Shown: positions 7,979 through 17,049, counted from the stretch's first letter. The stretch is 47,966 bases of DNA from Syntrophales bacterium (GCA_026416455.1 JAOAFE010000005.1:91878-139843), one strand, 5' to 3'. The notes: generated by a model not told the origin, from the sequence alone. Numbers and translations: made by a program.

Positions 7979-9843
7979 GGTGATGTCCCTTTCATCTCCT
8001 CGGTAGGTGAAAACATGAGGGTTAGATGATATACGCCGTGGGTTAAGACTGCCCGCACCGGATATCCCGATTTTTCGAAAACGCGCATAACGGCCTGGTT
8101 ATTGGCCAGTACGTCGGCTACAAAGCCCTCAATACCCCTTTCTCGGGCGGCGGTAATGAGCAACTCCAAAAGAAAGGAGGCTACTCCCTTTCCCCGAAAA
8201 CCCTCTTCTACGATGAATGATATATCGGCTAACAGCAGGTCGTGTCTTATCTGATATCTACCTTCGGCCACAATTCGGGGTATGCCTTCCCCTTCCCAGA
8301 CACCGACGATGGACATGGTGGAATGATAGTCTATGTTCACGTACTCGTCCCACTTCGTCTGGGGCATAGACCTCGATTCACTAAAATACCGATAGAATTG
8401 GCCTGGATCGGAAAAACGATAAAAGAGCCGTTTCATCTCTTCTTCATCAGAAGGTTTGATGGGCCGGAAAGTAATGACCGTACCGTCTTTAAAGCGATGA
8501 ATGCAGGTGAGATAATCGGGGTACATGATGGCCGCCTCGGCACGGTAGACTTGGTCGGGGAATAAAAGACGTTCATTTTTCGCTTGACGGATGAGTTCTG
8601 CCCTATCGTCCGGGTGAGCAATGTCGATAAGGGCCTGCGCGCGTTCCCGGATCGTTTTACCGGCCAAGGAGGCAATACCAAATTCCGTGACCACCAAATC
8701 TAGACTTTCCCTATTTGTAAATTGCCCCGGCAGATTGCCGAGGGAGACGAGAATGTTTGACTCCCCTTTCAGGTTGCGACTGGGCAGGGCAAAGATATTT
8801 CTCCCCCCGCGGGAGAATTGAGCCACAGAAAAGAGTTCCATCGCCTGACCTGGGCCGGCGATTACGTTCCCTTTTCCAACGTGCAGGGCGACATTTCCAG
8901 TCAGGTCCACCTTTCGTGCCGGCAGAATACCTGTAACTCGGTCGTTGAGTCCGATGCGGTTGTAGTCACCTACAATGTCGGTACTTTGAAATTCTACCAG
9001 CGGGTTGAGGTCGAGCCAGTTGAGCAATTCTTTCGTGCCCAGGGCATAGGAAGTAAGGGTTTTATCGCGGAAATAGTTCTTTCTCCGGTTATTTATGGCC
9101 CCACACTTGATCAGATCCATGAGCGGATCGGTAATGAAGAAAGTGTGGGCTCCCAAATCCCTTTTTCTGGCCAGGTGAGGTGTTAAGGCTTCGTAGAGCG
9201 ACCCTGGATAGAAGGATAAACAGCTTCCGTCTTCAATCATGGAAGCACAGTTTTCTGCTACTTTGGCCATGACTTTATCGTACGGCCAGCGAGGAAAGTA
9301 GATAGGAGGTTCCTGCGCTTCAATAAGATAGTCGAACATATTCCGATGAACAAAGGTGTTACCCATCGTACGGGGGATGCTTCTATTGATTTCACCAACC
9401 ACGAGGGCGGCCCTTTCGATTGCAAAACGTGCCGCATCGAGGGCGATACCCAAACTGGCGAAACCCCTTTCATCGAAAGGCGAGATCTGGATAAAAGCCA
9501 CGTCTATACTGATCAGCCCGGAAGCGATGAGAAGCGGTATTCGGGAAATACGGCAAGGCACTAAATCTACGGCACCGGCGGTGATTGCTTCGCTTGCCAC
9601 CCAGCCGGAAAAAAAGGTTTTAAGCCTAAATTTTCCCGGTTTGCTTTGGGTGTAGGCGAAAAGGGCTTCACCTAAACTGATGAGCTGGATGACCTCTAAA
9701 TCCTTAAGATTCGGCAAAGGGGAATTAATGAGGGCTTTGGTTAGGGTTCTCGGCTCGGCTGGCCCTGAACTAATAAAAATGCTCATGCCCGGTTCGATGT
9801 GGGCCAGGACATCTTCTGGATTAACCAATCGTTGGTGGTGCAT
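7975..9843 (-). CDS. CoA-transferase/acetyl-CoA hydrolase fused to GNAT acetyltransferase (copy 1)
   Basis: A 622-residue two-part protein. Residues about 1-435 belong to the acetyl-CoA hydrolase/4-hydroxybutyrate-type CoA-transferase family (GRVSGILPARKVDLTGNVA-like region, then GPGQAMELF...SRGGRNIFALPS and VVTEFGIASLAGK). Residues about 450-612 are a GNAT domain with the acyl-CoA pyrophosphate loop FRGKGVASF and the NNQAVMRVFEKSGY helix. It probably swaps CoA between organic acids; the fused GNAT may acylate a protein partner or the enzyme itself, which is inference. Start ATG at 9843 follows AAGGA by 7 nt. A paralogue of identical length lies at 22304-24172 on the other strand. It is co-oriented with the stress-protein gene but separated from it by a terminator. 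Confidence 0.9.
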   Translation of the reverse strand: MHHQRLVNPEDVLAHIEPGMSIFISSGPAEPRTLTKALINSPLPNLKDLEVIQLISLGEALFAYTQSKPGKFRLKTFFSGWVASEAITAGAVDLVPCRISRIPLLIASGLISIDVAFIQISPFDERGFASLGIALDAARFAIERAALVVGEINRSIPRTMGNTFVHRNMFDYLIEAQEPPIYFPRWPYDKVMAKVAENCASMIEDGSCLSFYPGSLYEALTPHLARKRDLGAHTFFITDPLMDLIKCGAINNRRKNYFRDKTLTSYALGTKELLNWLDLNPLVEFQSTDIVGDYNRIGLNDRVTGILPARKVDLTGNVALHVGKGNVIAGPGQAMELFSVAQFSRGGRNIFALPSRNLKGESNILVSLGNLPGQFTNRESLDLVVTEFGIASLAGKTIRERAQALIDIAHPDDRAELIRQAKNERLLFPDQVYRAEAAIMYPDYLTCIHRFKDGTVITFRPIKPSDEEEMKRLFYRFSDPGQFYRYFSESRSMPQTKWDEYVNIDYHSTMSIVGVWEGEGIPRIVAEGRYQIRHDLLLADISFIVEEGFRGKGVASFLLELLITAARERGIEGFVADVLANNQAVMRVFEKSGYPVRAVLTHGVYHLTLMFSPTEEMKGTSP

Positions 9844-9864
9844 CTATTGTTCCTTTAGCAAATC

Positions 9865-9899
9865 AATAAAAAAGTCCCCTTATAGGCATAAGGGGACTT
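9865..9899 (-). terminator. intrinsic terminator of the universal stress protein gene
   Basis: A 12-bp perfect stem (AAGTCCCCTTAT/ATAAGGGGACTT, loop 4 nt) followed on the minus strand by TTTTTTATT. Only about 20 nt separate it from the CoA-transferase start, so that gene must rely on read-through or a promoter embedded here. Confidence 0.88.
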
Positions 9900-9923
9900 G
9901 CCAAAAAATGGGTAGATGTAACC

Positions 9924-10322
9924 TTACTTTACCGAAACCACCGGGCACGGTGCTTCGAGAATGATGTATTGAGCATTAGAACCAAAAAGGAGTTTGCCCA
10001 CTTTGGAAGTCTTTTCGATACCGATGAAGATTTCATCGATCTTGTTGTCTTTAGCAAATTCTACAATATCTTCACCGGGTGTGAGTCCTCGAACAAGCAG
10101 ATGCGCTTCACACTCAATACCTTCCTTGGAGATGGTCTCTTTTAGATAATCGAGATGGCTTTCCAGCCTTTCTACTTCTTTGACATCCTTTTCCTCTGAA
10201 ACCTGTTCCAGGGAGGTGGCGATGTACAACTTAGCGTTAAATACCTTGGCATGTTGCTTCGCCAGTTCAAGGACCTTCCGATCGACTTCACTTCCTCCTG
10301 TGTATGCAACCAGTATTCTCAT
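9924..10322 (-). CDS. universal stress protein (UspA family)
   Basis: A 132-residue UspA-fold protein. The N-terminus MRILVAYTGGSEVDRKVLELA is the usual first strand and helix, and the C-terminus carries the ATP-binding pattern G-x2-S-K-x-G-x-L-x-x-G-S (IEKTSKVGKLLFGSNAQYI) ending PCPVVSV. It is therefore likely of the nucleotide-binding UspA subclass. Role: general stress or energy-status protein, cytoplasmic. The ATG at 10322 follows a GGGGG ribosome-binding site, with its own strong promoter at 10355-10383 and its own terminator. It is divergent from the acyl-CoA ligase gene. Confidence 0.93.
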   Translation of the reverse strand: MRILVAYTGGSEVDRKVLELAKQHAKVFNAKLYIATSLEQVSEEKDVKEVERLESHLDYLKETISKEGIECEAHLLVRGLTPGEDIVEFAKDNKIDEIFIGIEKTSKVGKLLFGSNAQYIILEAPCPVVSVK

Positions 10323-10354
10323 ATTATCCCCCTTTTTGAGTGAGTGTTTGTTTA

Positions 10355-10383
10355 TATATAAGTGAAGGATAGGAAGTTGTCAA
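10355..10383 (-). promoter_or_regulatory. promoter of the universal stress protein gene
   Basis: Minus strand TTGACA (10378-10383), 17 nt, TATATA (10355-10360). Its -35 box is only 6 nt from the -35 box of the divergent acyl-CoA ligase promoter. Confidence 0.7.
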
Positions 10384-10389
10384 CGGAAT

Positions 10390-10419
10390 TTGTCATTCCA
10401 TCGAGTTCTCTTCTATGAT
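10390..10419 (+). promoter_or_regulatory. promoter of the acyl-CoA ligase gene
   Basis: TTGTCA, 18 nt, TATGAT. The leader then contains a CCCGGC/GCCGGG hairpin (10450-10467) ahead of the ribosome-binding site. Confidence 0.6.
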
Positions 10420-10495
10420 ATTAATAAAATACACCGTTTAAAATTCTACCCCGGCCATTCAGCCGGGAGGATTAAACCGAAAAAGGAGGGAAGGT

Positions 10496-12004
10496 ATGAA
10501 TTTGGCTTATCTTGGAGAGGAAAGGGTAAAGCAGGTAGGAAAGAGGGTGACGTTGATTTATGAAGATCGGGAGATGACCAATTTCGATATGTTAAGACAA
10601 TCAAAAAAGCTCGCATCTGCCCTTCAGCGACTCGGGGTGAAAAAGGGTGATCGCGTTATCGTTCAGAGCCCAAACTGTCCGGAAGTGCTACAGGCCTTTA
10701 GTGCTCTCTGGCGATTGGGGGCGGTCATCGTACCCATCAACTATCTCGTCGGAGAGGAAGAGACAGCTTATATCTACCAAGATTCAGGGGCAAAGGTGGT
10801 GATCAGTCGTAGCGATTTCCTCCCCAAAATAAATGCGGGTGTGGCTAAAGCCCCCGATATTAAGCATGTTGTTCTCATCGACGGAGCGACGGGAGCGAAC
10901 ACAATTTCTTTTCGTAATCTTGTAGATGAGAGTCCGGAAATGGATGAATTTGAAAATACGACGGAAGACGATAATGCGGCCATCATCTACACAGCTGGAA
11001 CTACCGGTCGCCCAAAGGGGGTGGTTCACACCCACGGTTCCCTTTATCATAACGCTCGCATGCAACATGAGACGGTGAAAGACGACATCCCCGACGGGCT
11101 AACAGCTATCGCCGTTTTACCACTGTGCCACTCATACGGCATTGCCACCATGAATAATGGTCTTTTTCGCACCACAAAAACAGTGCTCCTTAGCCACTTC
11201 GACTTGGAAAAAATATTTTCCTCCATTGAAAAGTATAAGGCCAACCTGCTGTCGGGAGTGCCGACCATGTACGTATACATGCTTCTTTATCCGGAACCAA
11301 AAAAGTACGACCTAAGTTCTATGATGTTTTGGTTTTCCGGATCAGCTCCTCTTTCTTTAGAGACGTGGAAGAAATTTCGCGATGTCTTTGGCTTTGAAAT
11401 TATAGAAGGGTGGGGACTGACCGAAGCGGGGGCGAACAACGCAGTCAACCCCATACGAGGCCTAAAAAAAGTAGGTTCCATCGGCAAGCCTATGAAGGGA
11501 ACCGAGATGGGCATCATGGATGACGAAGGACGACTTCTGCCGCCGGGAGAGCGGGGAGAGATCGTAATCCGGGGGCCCCAGATCATGAAGGGATATTGGA
11601 ATAAGCCGGAAGAAACTAAAGAGGCGATCAGAAATGGGTGGCTCCATACGGGAGATGTGGGATACGTAGATGAAGATGGATATTACTGGATAACCGATCG
11701 AAAGAAAGATCTTATTATCAAAGGTGGAGAGAATATATCACCCCGCATGATAGAGGAGGTCATCTATACCCATCCCAAGGTCTCAGAGGCGGCCGTTGTC
11801 GGCAAACCGGATCCTGTATATGGAGAAGATATTAAGGCTTTTGTGGTGCTCAATCCCGGTGAATCGGCGTCACCGGAGGAGATTATCGAGTTCTGCCGCA
11901 CTAAACTCCCGAATTTCTATGTGCCTAAAGAAGTCGTTTTTCTGAAGGCGATGCCGAAGAGTCTGGTGGGGAAAATATTAAAGCAGGAACTGAGAAAAAT
12001 GTAA
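10496..12004 (+). CDS. AMP-forming acyl-CoA synthetase (fatty-acid-CoA ligase family)
   Basis: A 502-residue ANL-superfamily enzyme that activates a carboxylic acid to acyl-AMP and then acyl-CoA. Visible motifs: the phosphate-binding loop IIYTAGTTGRPKGVV (about 163-177), GWGLTEAGA (A5), TGDVGYVDEDGYYWITDRKKDLI (A7/A8 hinge, split over the C-terminal domain boundary) and the catalytic lysine K493 in SLVGKILKQELR. Length is normal for the long-/medium-chain family, but the exact acid cannot be read from sequence. ATG follows AGGAGGGAAGGT. It heads a rightward group with a TetR regulator, an ADP-forming ligase and acyl-CoA dehydrogenase, consistent with the entry step of beta-oxidation. Confidence 0.93.
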   Translation: MNLAYLGEERVKQVGKRVTLIYEDREMTNFDMLRQSKKLASALQRLGVKKGDRVIVQSPNCPEVLQAFSALWRLGAVIVPINYLVGEEETAYIYQDSGAKVVISRSDFLPKINAGVAKAPDIKHVVLIDGATGANTISFRNLVDESPEMDEFENTTEDDNAAIIYTAGTTGRPKGVVHTHGSLYHNARMQHETVKDDIPDGLTAIAVLPLCHSYGIATMNNGLFRTTKTVLLSHFDLEKIFSSIEKYKANLLSGVPTMYVYMLLYPEPKKYDLSSMMFWFSGSAPLSLETWKKFRDVFGFEIIEGWGLTEAGANNAVNPIRGLKKVGSIGKPMKGTEMGIMDDEGRLLPPGERGEIVIRGPQIMKGYWNKPEETKEAIRNGWLHTGDVGYVDEDGYYWITDRKKDLIIKGGENISPRMIEEVIYTHPKVSEAAVVGKPDPVYGEDIKAFVVLNPGESASPEEIIEFCRTKLPNFYVPKEVVFLKAMPKSLVGKILKQELRKM

Positions 12005-12036
12005 CGGTTTTAAAAAAGAGTTGACTTCCAAAAAAT

Positions 12037-12079
12037 CCGGGGGTAATGGATTTACCGAGAGTAAGTTTGTTACCCCCGG
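12037..12079. repeat. inverted repeat at the 5' end of the TetR gene
   Basis: CCGGGGGTAA (12037-12046) and TTACCCCCGG (12070-12079) form a perfect 10-bp inverted repeat, with an alternative inner pairing GGTAA/TTACC at 12042-12056. A TTGACT box with a poor -10 (TAATGG) overlaps the left arm. This may be an autoregulatory operator of the TetR protein or a leader hairpin. Confidence 0.5.
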
Positions 12080-12783
12080 TAAGTATAGTGTCCACGTCAG
12101 AAGATCTCAAAAGTATCTGTCAGAAAAGAAGAGAGCGAGAAAAAAGTCAGCGTATCCAAAGCATCTTAGATGCGGCGAGGCACGTTTTTTCCGCCAAAGG
12201 GTATCTCAAGGCAACGATGGATGAGATTGCCCTTGCGGCCGAGGTGACAAAACCGACCGTCTACCTATATTTCAGTTCCAAAGACGAGCTCTTTTTTTCT
12301 CTTATGGCCCCTCTTATCGACGATACGCGCTTGGAGTTGGAAAGATTAGAAAAAAAGGTATCCCAGGGAGAGATAGATAGTGGGGAAACACTCATCTCGG
12401 AACTCATGGCAGCGCTCTATCATGGTTATGAAAAAAGGCCCGATACATTTCGTATTCTTCGTCTCTTCCAGCAAGAAGGGTTGATAGAAGAGTTGGAGCC
12501 CTCTCTCCGCGACTCCCTCAATGAAAAGGGGAGACGCAATTTTGACCTTTGTCGGTCAATACTCAGGCGAGGCATGGAAAGGGGGTTGATCAAAGAGGTT
12601 AACGTTTATGAACTGGCCGATCTTATCTGGGGACTCCTCGTCGGTGTTATTCAACTGGAAGACGTCAAATCGGATGCCAAAAAAGGGCACAAGCTAAAGA
12701 CGAGAACCTTAGCCCTAGCGAAGCGCATTTTAGTTGATGCCCTCGTGAGGTCGAAAAAAGGAGGAAACGATGAAGGTGGTTGA
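12046..12783 (+). CDS. TetR/AcrR-family transcriptional regulator
   Basis: Up to 245 residues with an N-terminal helix-turn-helix (RIQSILDAARHVFSAKGYLKATMDEIALAAEVTKPTVYLYF in segments typical of TetR) and a helical ligand-binding domain behind it. The start is uncertain: the ATG at 12046 lies inside the inverted repeat and its G-run is only 2 nt away, so the GTG at 12088 (giving MSTSEDLKSIC) is at least as likely. The 3' end overlaps the ADP-forming ligase start by 14 bp, so the two are co-translated. It probably controls this acyl-CoA activation group in response to an acyl-CoA or acid; the ligand is not readable. Confidence 0.88.
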   Translation: MDLPRVSLLPPVSIVSTSEDLKSICQKRREREKSQRIQSILDAARHVFSAKGYLKATMDEIALAAEVTKPTVYLYFSSKDELFFSLMAPLIDDTRLELERLEKKVSQGEIDSGETLISELMAALYHGYEKRPDTFRILRLFQQEGLIEELEPSLRDSLNEKGRRNFDLCRSILRRGMERGLIKEVNVYELADLIWGLLVGVIQLEDVKSDAKKGHKLKTRTLALAKRILVDALVRSKKGGNDEGG

Positions 12784-14920
12784 AAGTAAGCAAGTATTGA
12801 GCGAAGGGGAGGCCAAAAGGTTACTGCGCCAGTATGGCGTACCTGTCGTAGACGAATACGAAGCGGTAGATGAAAAGGAAGCAGTTAAATACAGTCGTCA
12901 GTTAGGATTCCCAGTCGTAATCAAGGGTATGGGGAAAAAGTTGCTCCATAAAACGGAGCTCGGGGTAGTCTTTCTCAACATCTCAGACGAAGAAGGGGTA
13001 AAAAGAGCTTGCAACGAGATCCGAAGGCGGGCCGGAGATGATGTAGAGGCATTCCTTATCCAGCCCATGATTAAGGGGAAGAGAGAATTCGTTGCCGGTC
13101 TCATCCGAGATCCTCAGTTCGGCCCTTCCGTCATGTTTGGCCTTGGAGGCATATTTACCGAAGCTTTGAATGATGTGGTTTTTCGTATTGCCCCCGTGTC
13201 GGAAGAAGAGGCTCATCGCATGCTGGAAGAAATTCGATCAAAAGTCCTTTTGGGCGCGTTTAGGGGAGAAAGAGCCGCAGATAGGGAATTGATGGTGAAG
13301 GTCATTACGGGTCTCTCCCGCTTGGGTTTAGAAAGGGCGGACATTTTAGAAGTGGATATAAACCCCTTGGTGGTGGATGAAACAGGCAAAGTGTTCGCAG
13401 TAGATGCTTTAATCGTGCTTAAAGAGGCTGCTCCCGTAGAAATAAGTATAAGTCCGGAACCCAATCGCGAGGAGGTGATGAGGGCCTTGGATCGAATGGT
13501 TCATGCCCGGTCGGTGGCGGTGGTCGGAGCTAGTCGTCCTCCCGCTGGAGGTTTCCCAGGCATGTATATGTGTATGAGAAGATTTGGCTTCCCCGGTCGT
13601 TTGTATCCCGTCAATCCCAATATAGAAGAAATAGAGGGAGTAAAAACCTATCCCAATTTAAGTGCCCTACCCGAACAAGTGGATCTGGTTATCGTTTCTG
13701 TTCCGGCTCATGTCGTGCCATCCGTCCTGGAGGAGTGTGTAGTAACGGGGAACCGCAATATCCATATCTTTACCTCTGGATTCAAAGAGACGGGAGAAGA
13801 AGAGCGGGTAAATCTGCAGAACAAATTGGAAGAAATAGCCAGACGGGGTCGACTACATGTAATCGGACCTAATTGCATGGGGCTATACGTACCGTCCTCA
13901 AGGATGGTTACGTGGGTGGGAGCTTCACCCATTTCAGGGCCCGTGGCGTTTGTGAGTCAGAGTGGTGGGAATGCAGAAGATTTTACCCATTACCTGTCGG
14001 ACCGATATGGGATTCATATAAGTAAATCTTTCAGTTACGGCAATGCCTTGACGTTGGATAGTACCGATTTTCTCCATTATCTCGAAAGAGATGACGAAAC
14101 GCGTATTATTGCCATGTACCTGGAAGGGGTTAAGGACGGGAGAAGTTTTTTTGAAGTGGTCTCGCGTCTAAATTTGGTCAAGCCCATCATTATCTTTAAA
14201 GGAGGTCTCACCGAATCGGGAGCTCGGGCAGTTTCTTCTCATACGGGATCATTAGCAGGGGGAGAAAAGATCTGGCAGGCTTTTTTCCGCCAGACAGGGG
14301 TTATTCCCGTTTGCTCCTTAGAAGAGATGGCCGATGTTGTACTTGCAGCTCACCACCTAAAGTGGGTAGGGGGTTCCAGGGTCGCCGTTTTGGGCATCGG
14401 AGGCGGCATCGGTGTCTTCGTGTCGGATATCTGTGCCCGCGCGGGTCTGTCCTTGCCTCCATTATCCCCGGGACTGGTAAAAAAGCTCCGTGAATTTATC
14501 CCGCCAGCGGGGACGATGATCAAAAATCCCATCGATGCGGTACCCATTTTTGTCAATCTGCCCGCCTTGGGGGACGTCCTCGAGATTCTAGCCCGAAGTG
14601 GAGAAGTCGATAATTTTATCATCTCTTTACCCCTCGATTGGCTCCATGGTCGTTCGCAATCGGAAAGTTATGTGGAAAAAGTTGCTCGCTATCTCGTTAC
14701 CGTCGGGAAGGAGCGTCTGATGAATCATCCTCTTATCGTAGTAAGGCGCCAGTATAGGCCGGATACCCTTATTAGGTCTATCATTCCGCGCCTTGATGAA
14801 ATTGTACTAAACGCCGGGGTACCAATCTATGATAGCCTGGAAAGAGCGGTTTATGCCTTGGCCCGCTTTTACGAACACTGCCGATTTGTCGCTTCAAAAA
14901 AGGGAAGCCAGCCCAATTAA
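12770..14920 (+). CDS. ADP-forming acetate/acyl-CoA ligase, beta-alpha single-chain fusion
   Basis: A 716-residue single-chain NDP-forming acyl-CoA synthetase, interconverting acyl-CoA + ADP + Pi with acid + CoA + ATP. Domain order is ATP-grasp first (about 1-225; VIKGMGKKLLHKTELGVV, VFGLGGIFTEAL-like glycine loop), then the CoA-binding Rossmann domain (about 235-365; SVAVVGASRPPAG, VIGPNCMGLY), then the ligase domain with the phospho-histidine H491 (SSHTGSLAGG). The more familiar single-chain arrangement puts the alpha part first, so this is the beta-alpha order. The ATG follows AGGAGG by 5 nt and overlaps the TetR gene. In fermenting or syntrophic anaerobes such enzymes conserve ATP from acyl-CoA; direction here is inference. 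Confidence 0.9.
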   Translation: MKVVESKQVLSEGEAKRLLRQYGVPVVDEYEAVDEKEAVKYSRQLGFPVVIKGMGKKLLHKTELGVVFLNISDEEGVKRACNEIRRRAGDDVEAFLIQPMIKGKREFVAGLIRDPQFGPSVMFGLGGIFTEALNDVVFRIAPVSEEEAHRMLEEIRSKVLLGAFRGERAADRELMVKVITGLSRLGLERADILEVDINPLVVDETGKVFAVDALIVLKEAAPVEISISPEPNREEVMRALDRMVHARSVAVVGASRPPAGGFPGMYMCMRRFGFPGRLYPVNPNIEEIEGVKTYPNLSALPEQVDLVIVSVPAHVVPSVLEECVVTGNRNIHIFTSGFKETGEEERVNLQNKLEEIARRGRLHVIGPNCMGLYVPSSRMVTWVGASPISGPVAFVSQSGGNAEDFTHYLSDRYGIHISKSFSYGNALTLDSTDFLHYLERDDETRIIAMYLEGVKDGRSFFEVVSRLNLVKPIIIFKGGLTESGARAVSSHTGSLAGGEKIWQAFFRQTGVIPVCSLEEMADVVLAAHHLKWVGGSRVAVLGIGGGIGVFVSDICARAGLSLPPLSPGLVKKLREFIPPAGTMIKNPIDAVPIFVNLPALGDVLEILARSGEVDNFIISLPLDWLHGRSQSESYVEKVARYLVTVGKERLMNHPLIVVRRQYRPDTLIRSIIPRLDEIVLNAGVPIYDSLERAVYALARFYEHCRFVASKKGSQPN

Positions 14921-14953
14921 AGATGTTTTTTGCGAAGAAGAGAGACTTTTTTA

Positions 14954-14982
14954 TTGACTTCTGGTCAGTGTAAATTTATAAT
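14954..14982 (+). promoter_or_regulatory. promoter of acyl-CoA dehydrogenase with embedded operator
   Basis: TTGACT (14954-14959), 17 nt, TATAAT (14977-14982): a near-consensus sigma-70 promoter. An imperfect palindrome TGACTTCTGGTCA (14955-14967) overlaps the -35 box and spacer; the same site apart from its three central bases occurs in the promoter of the TetR gene at 20922-21560. Confidence 0.8.
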
Positions 14983-15051
14983 CCCCCGCCGCGGAATGAG
15001 GAGATTAGGTGAGAAAAAGCTCACCATAAAAAATACGGAAGGGAGTTAGAT

Positions 15052-16914
15052 ATGGGCAATTTACTGGTCAATACGCGGGATCAACAGTTTGTCCTCTTTG
15101 AGCAGCTCAAGATCGAGGATCTATTCAAAACGGAAAGATTTAAAGATTTTACAAAAGAAGATCTCCTAATGATCCTCAATGAGGCGGAGAAGATGGCCGT
15201 TGAGGTTATTGCTCCGACGCTCAAGGAGGGTGATAAACAAGGGTGTCGGTTCGAAAACGGTAAGGTCTATGTGCCGGACTGTTACCATGCCGCTTATAAG
15301 ACTTACTGTGAGGCCGGCTGGATTGCGGCGGCAGAGGACCCTGAAGTTGGGGGACAGGGCATACCCGCTTCAGTTCAATTTGCCAACATGGAACTTTTCG
15401 GTGCGGCCAATTATGCCTTTTGTATGTATCCTGGTCTTACGCATGGTGCGGCCGGGCTGATCAAAAATTACGGCACAGAAGAGCAGAAGAATAAGTACAT
15501 GTATAAGCTTTACTCAGGTGAGTGGGCGGGCACCATGTGTCTGACCGAACCGGGAGCGGGTAGCGATGTAGGTGCTTTGAAAACGTCCGCTAAGAGACTT
15601 CCGGACGGAAAATTTCTCATCACGGGAACGAAAATTTTCATCTCCTCTGGTGACCATAATTTAACTCCCAATATCATCCATCCCGTGCTGGCACGTATTG
15701 AGGGTGATCCTCCCGGGACGAAGGGGATTTCCATCTTCATCGTACCCAAATATCGGGTGAATGATGATGGATCTCTCGGCGAATTCAATGATGTAGTGAC
15801 CGGTGGAATTGAGCACAAAATGGGTATTAAGGGTTCGGCAACGGCCACCCTCAACTTTGGTGAAAATGGTAATTGCATCGGTGAACTCTTGGGAAAAGAG
15901 CGCGAGGGCATGCGCATTATGTTCCAGATGATGAATGAAGCACGTCTTGGAACGGGGATGCAGGGATTAGACCTCGGTTCGGCTGCCTTCGAACATGCCG
16001 TAGCCTATGCTAAAGAGCGCATCCAGGGGAAAGCTATTTGGGAGATGAATAATCCTGATGCGAAGTCGGTGGCCATTATCAATCATCCCGATATTCGGCG
16101 GAAGCTTATGTGGATGAAGTGTCATGTAGAAGGTTTGAGATCCTTATGTTATTTCACCGCCTACTGCATCGACCGCATGCATGTAGCCGAGACACCGGAG
16201 GAAAAAGAAAAATGGGAGGGATTCCTCAATCTGTTGACGCCTATTGTGAAGGCCTATACGACGGATAAGGGTCTGCTTATTTGCTCCACCGCCATCGATG
16301 TCTACGGTGGATATGGTTACTGTCAAGAATATCCCGTCGAACAATACTTAAGGGATGAAAAGATTGCCCAGATTTATGAAGGGACGAACGGTATTCAGGC
16401 TCTCGATCTGGTAGGGAGAAAATTGGCTCAAAGAAAGGGAGCCAATGTGATGAACATGGCGATGCTCATTCAGCAGAACATCGCGCGTGCTAAAGGGGTA
16501 CCTGAACTCGGTAAGTATGCAGCCATCTTGGAAGAGGCGGCCAATGCGTGTTTCGACCTCACAATGTATTTTGCTCAGGTTGGGAAGTCGGGAGATTTTC
16601 TCATACCCATCCTCTACGCCTGCAAATTTCTCGAGATTTTCGGAGACGTTCTCCTGGGACATTTCCTCATTGATGGGGCCTGTGTGGCCAATGAAAAGCT
16701 GCAGGCCATTTACGAGGAGAAAAAGGCATACAGCATTGGACAGAAGAAGGCTTTGGAGAGAGAAGATAAAGAAGCGGCCTTTTACAGTGGTCGGATAGCT
16801 TCTGCCAAATTCTTTGCCAATGAGATTCTGACCACCGTCAAAGCCCGGTGTGATGCCATTAAAGCTGGAGAGAAGGTGCCGCTCGAGATTACAGATGAGG
16901 CCTTCACATATTAA
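15052..16914 (+). CDS. acyl-CoA dehydrogenase (long form)
   Basis: A 620-residue FAD-dependent acyl-CoA dehydrogenase of the long (about 600-residue) class with an extra C-terminal helical domain (residues about 470-615). FAD/substrate signatures are CLTEPGAGSDVGAL and the catalytic base E443 in IYEGTNGIQALDLVGRK. It oxidises acyl-CoA to enoyl-CoA in the first step of beta-oxidation. The ATG follows GGGAGTTAGAT. It has its own promoter/operator and an intrinsic terminator, so it is a single-gene unit, facing the convergent thiolase-HAD operon. Long-type enzymes of this kind accompany FadN/FadA in Bacillus (FadE), so the three probably act together. Chain-length preference cannot be read. Confidence 0.94.
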   Translation: MGNLLVNTRDQQFVLFEQLKIEDLFKTERFKDFTKEDLLMILNEAEKMAVEVIAPTLKEGDKQGCRFENGKVYVPDCYHAAYKTYCEAGWIAAAEDPEVGGQGIPASVQFANMELFGAANYAFCMYPGLTHGAAGLIKNYGTEEQKNKYMYKLYSGEWAGTMCLTEPGAGSDVGALKTSAKRLPDGKFLITGTKIFISSGDHNLTPNIIHPVLARIEGDPPGTKGISIFIVPKYRVNDDGSLGEFNDVVTGGIEHKMGIKGSATATLNFGENGNCIGELLGKEREGMRIMFQMMNEARLGTGMQGLDLGSAAFEHAVAYAKERIQGKAIWEMNNPDAKSVAIINHPDIRRKLMWMKCHVEGLRSLCYFTAYCIDRMHVAETPEEKEKWEGFLNLLTPIVKAYTTDKGLLICSTAIDVYGGYGYCQEYPVEQYLRDEKIAQIYEGTNGIQALDLVGRKLAQRKGANVMNMAMLIQQNIARAKGVPELGKYAAILEEAANACFDLTMYFAQVGKSGDFLIPILYACKFLEIFGDVLLGHFLIDGACVANEKLQAIYEEKKAYSIGQKKALEREDKEAAFYSGRIASAKFFANEILTTVKARCDAIKAGEKVPLEITDEAFTY

Positions 16915-16932
16915 GGGGCCATCAATAGGAAA

Positions 16933-16960
16933 GGCGGATCTGAATGATCCGCCTTTTTTT
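16933..16960 (+). terminator. intrinsic terminator of acyl-CoA dehydrogenase
   Basis: GGCGGATC-TGAAT-GATCCGCC stem-loop followed by seven T residues, 18 nt after the stop codon. Confidence 0.92.
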
Positions 16961-16963
16961 CTA

Positions 16964-17038
16964 TGGTAGGCGGTACTGGATTTGAACCAGTGACTTCTAC
17001 CGTGTGAAGGTAGCACTCTCCCGCTGAGTTAACCGCCC
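16964..17038 (-). tRNA. tRNA-Val (CAC)
   Basis: A 75-nt minus-strand cloverleaf with encoded CCA: acceptor GGGCGGT/ACCGCCT, anticodon stem CTACC/GGTAG with loop TTCACAC (anticodon CAC), T-arm ACTGG/CCAGT with TTCAAAT loop. Confidence 0.95.
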
Positions 17039-17049
17039 GAACGTTATGC

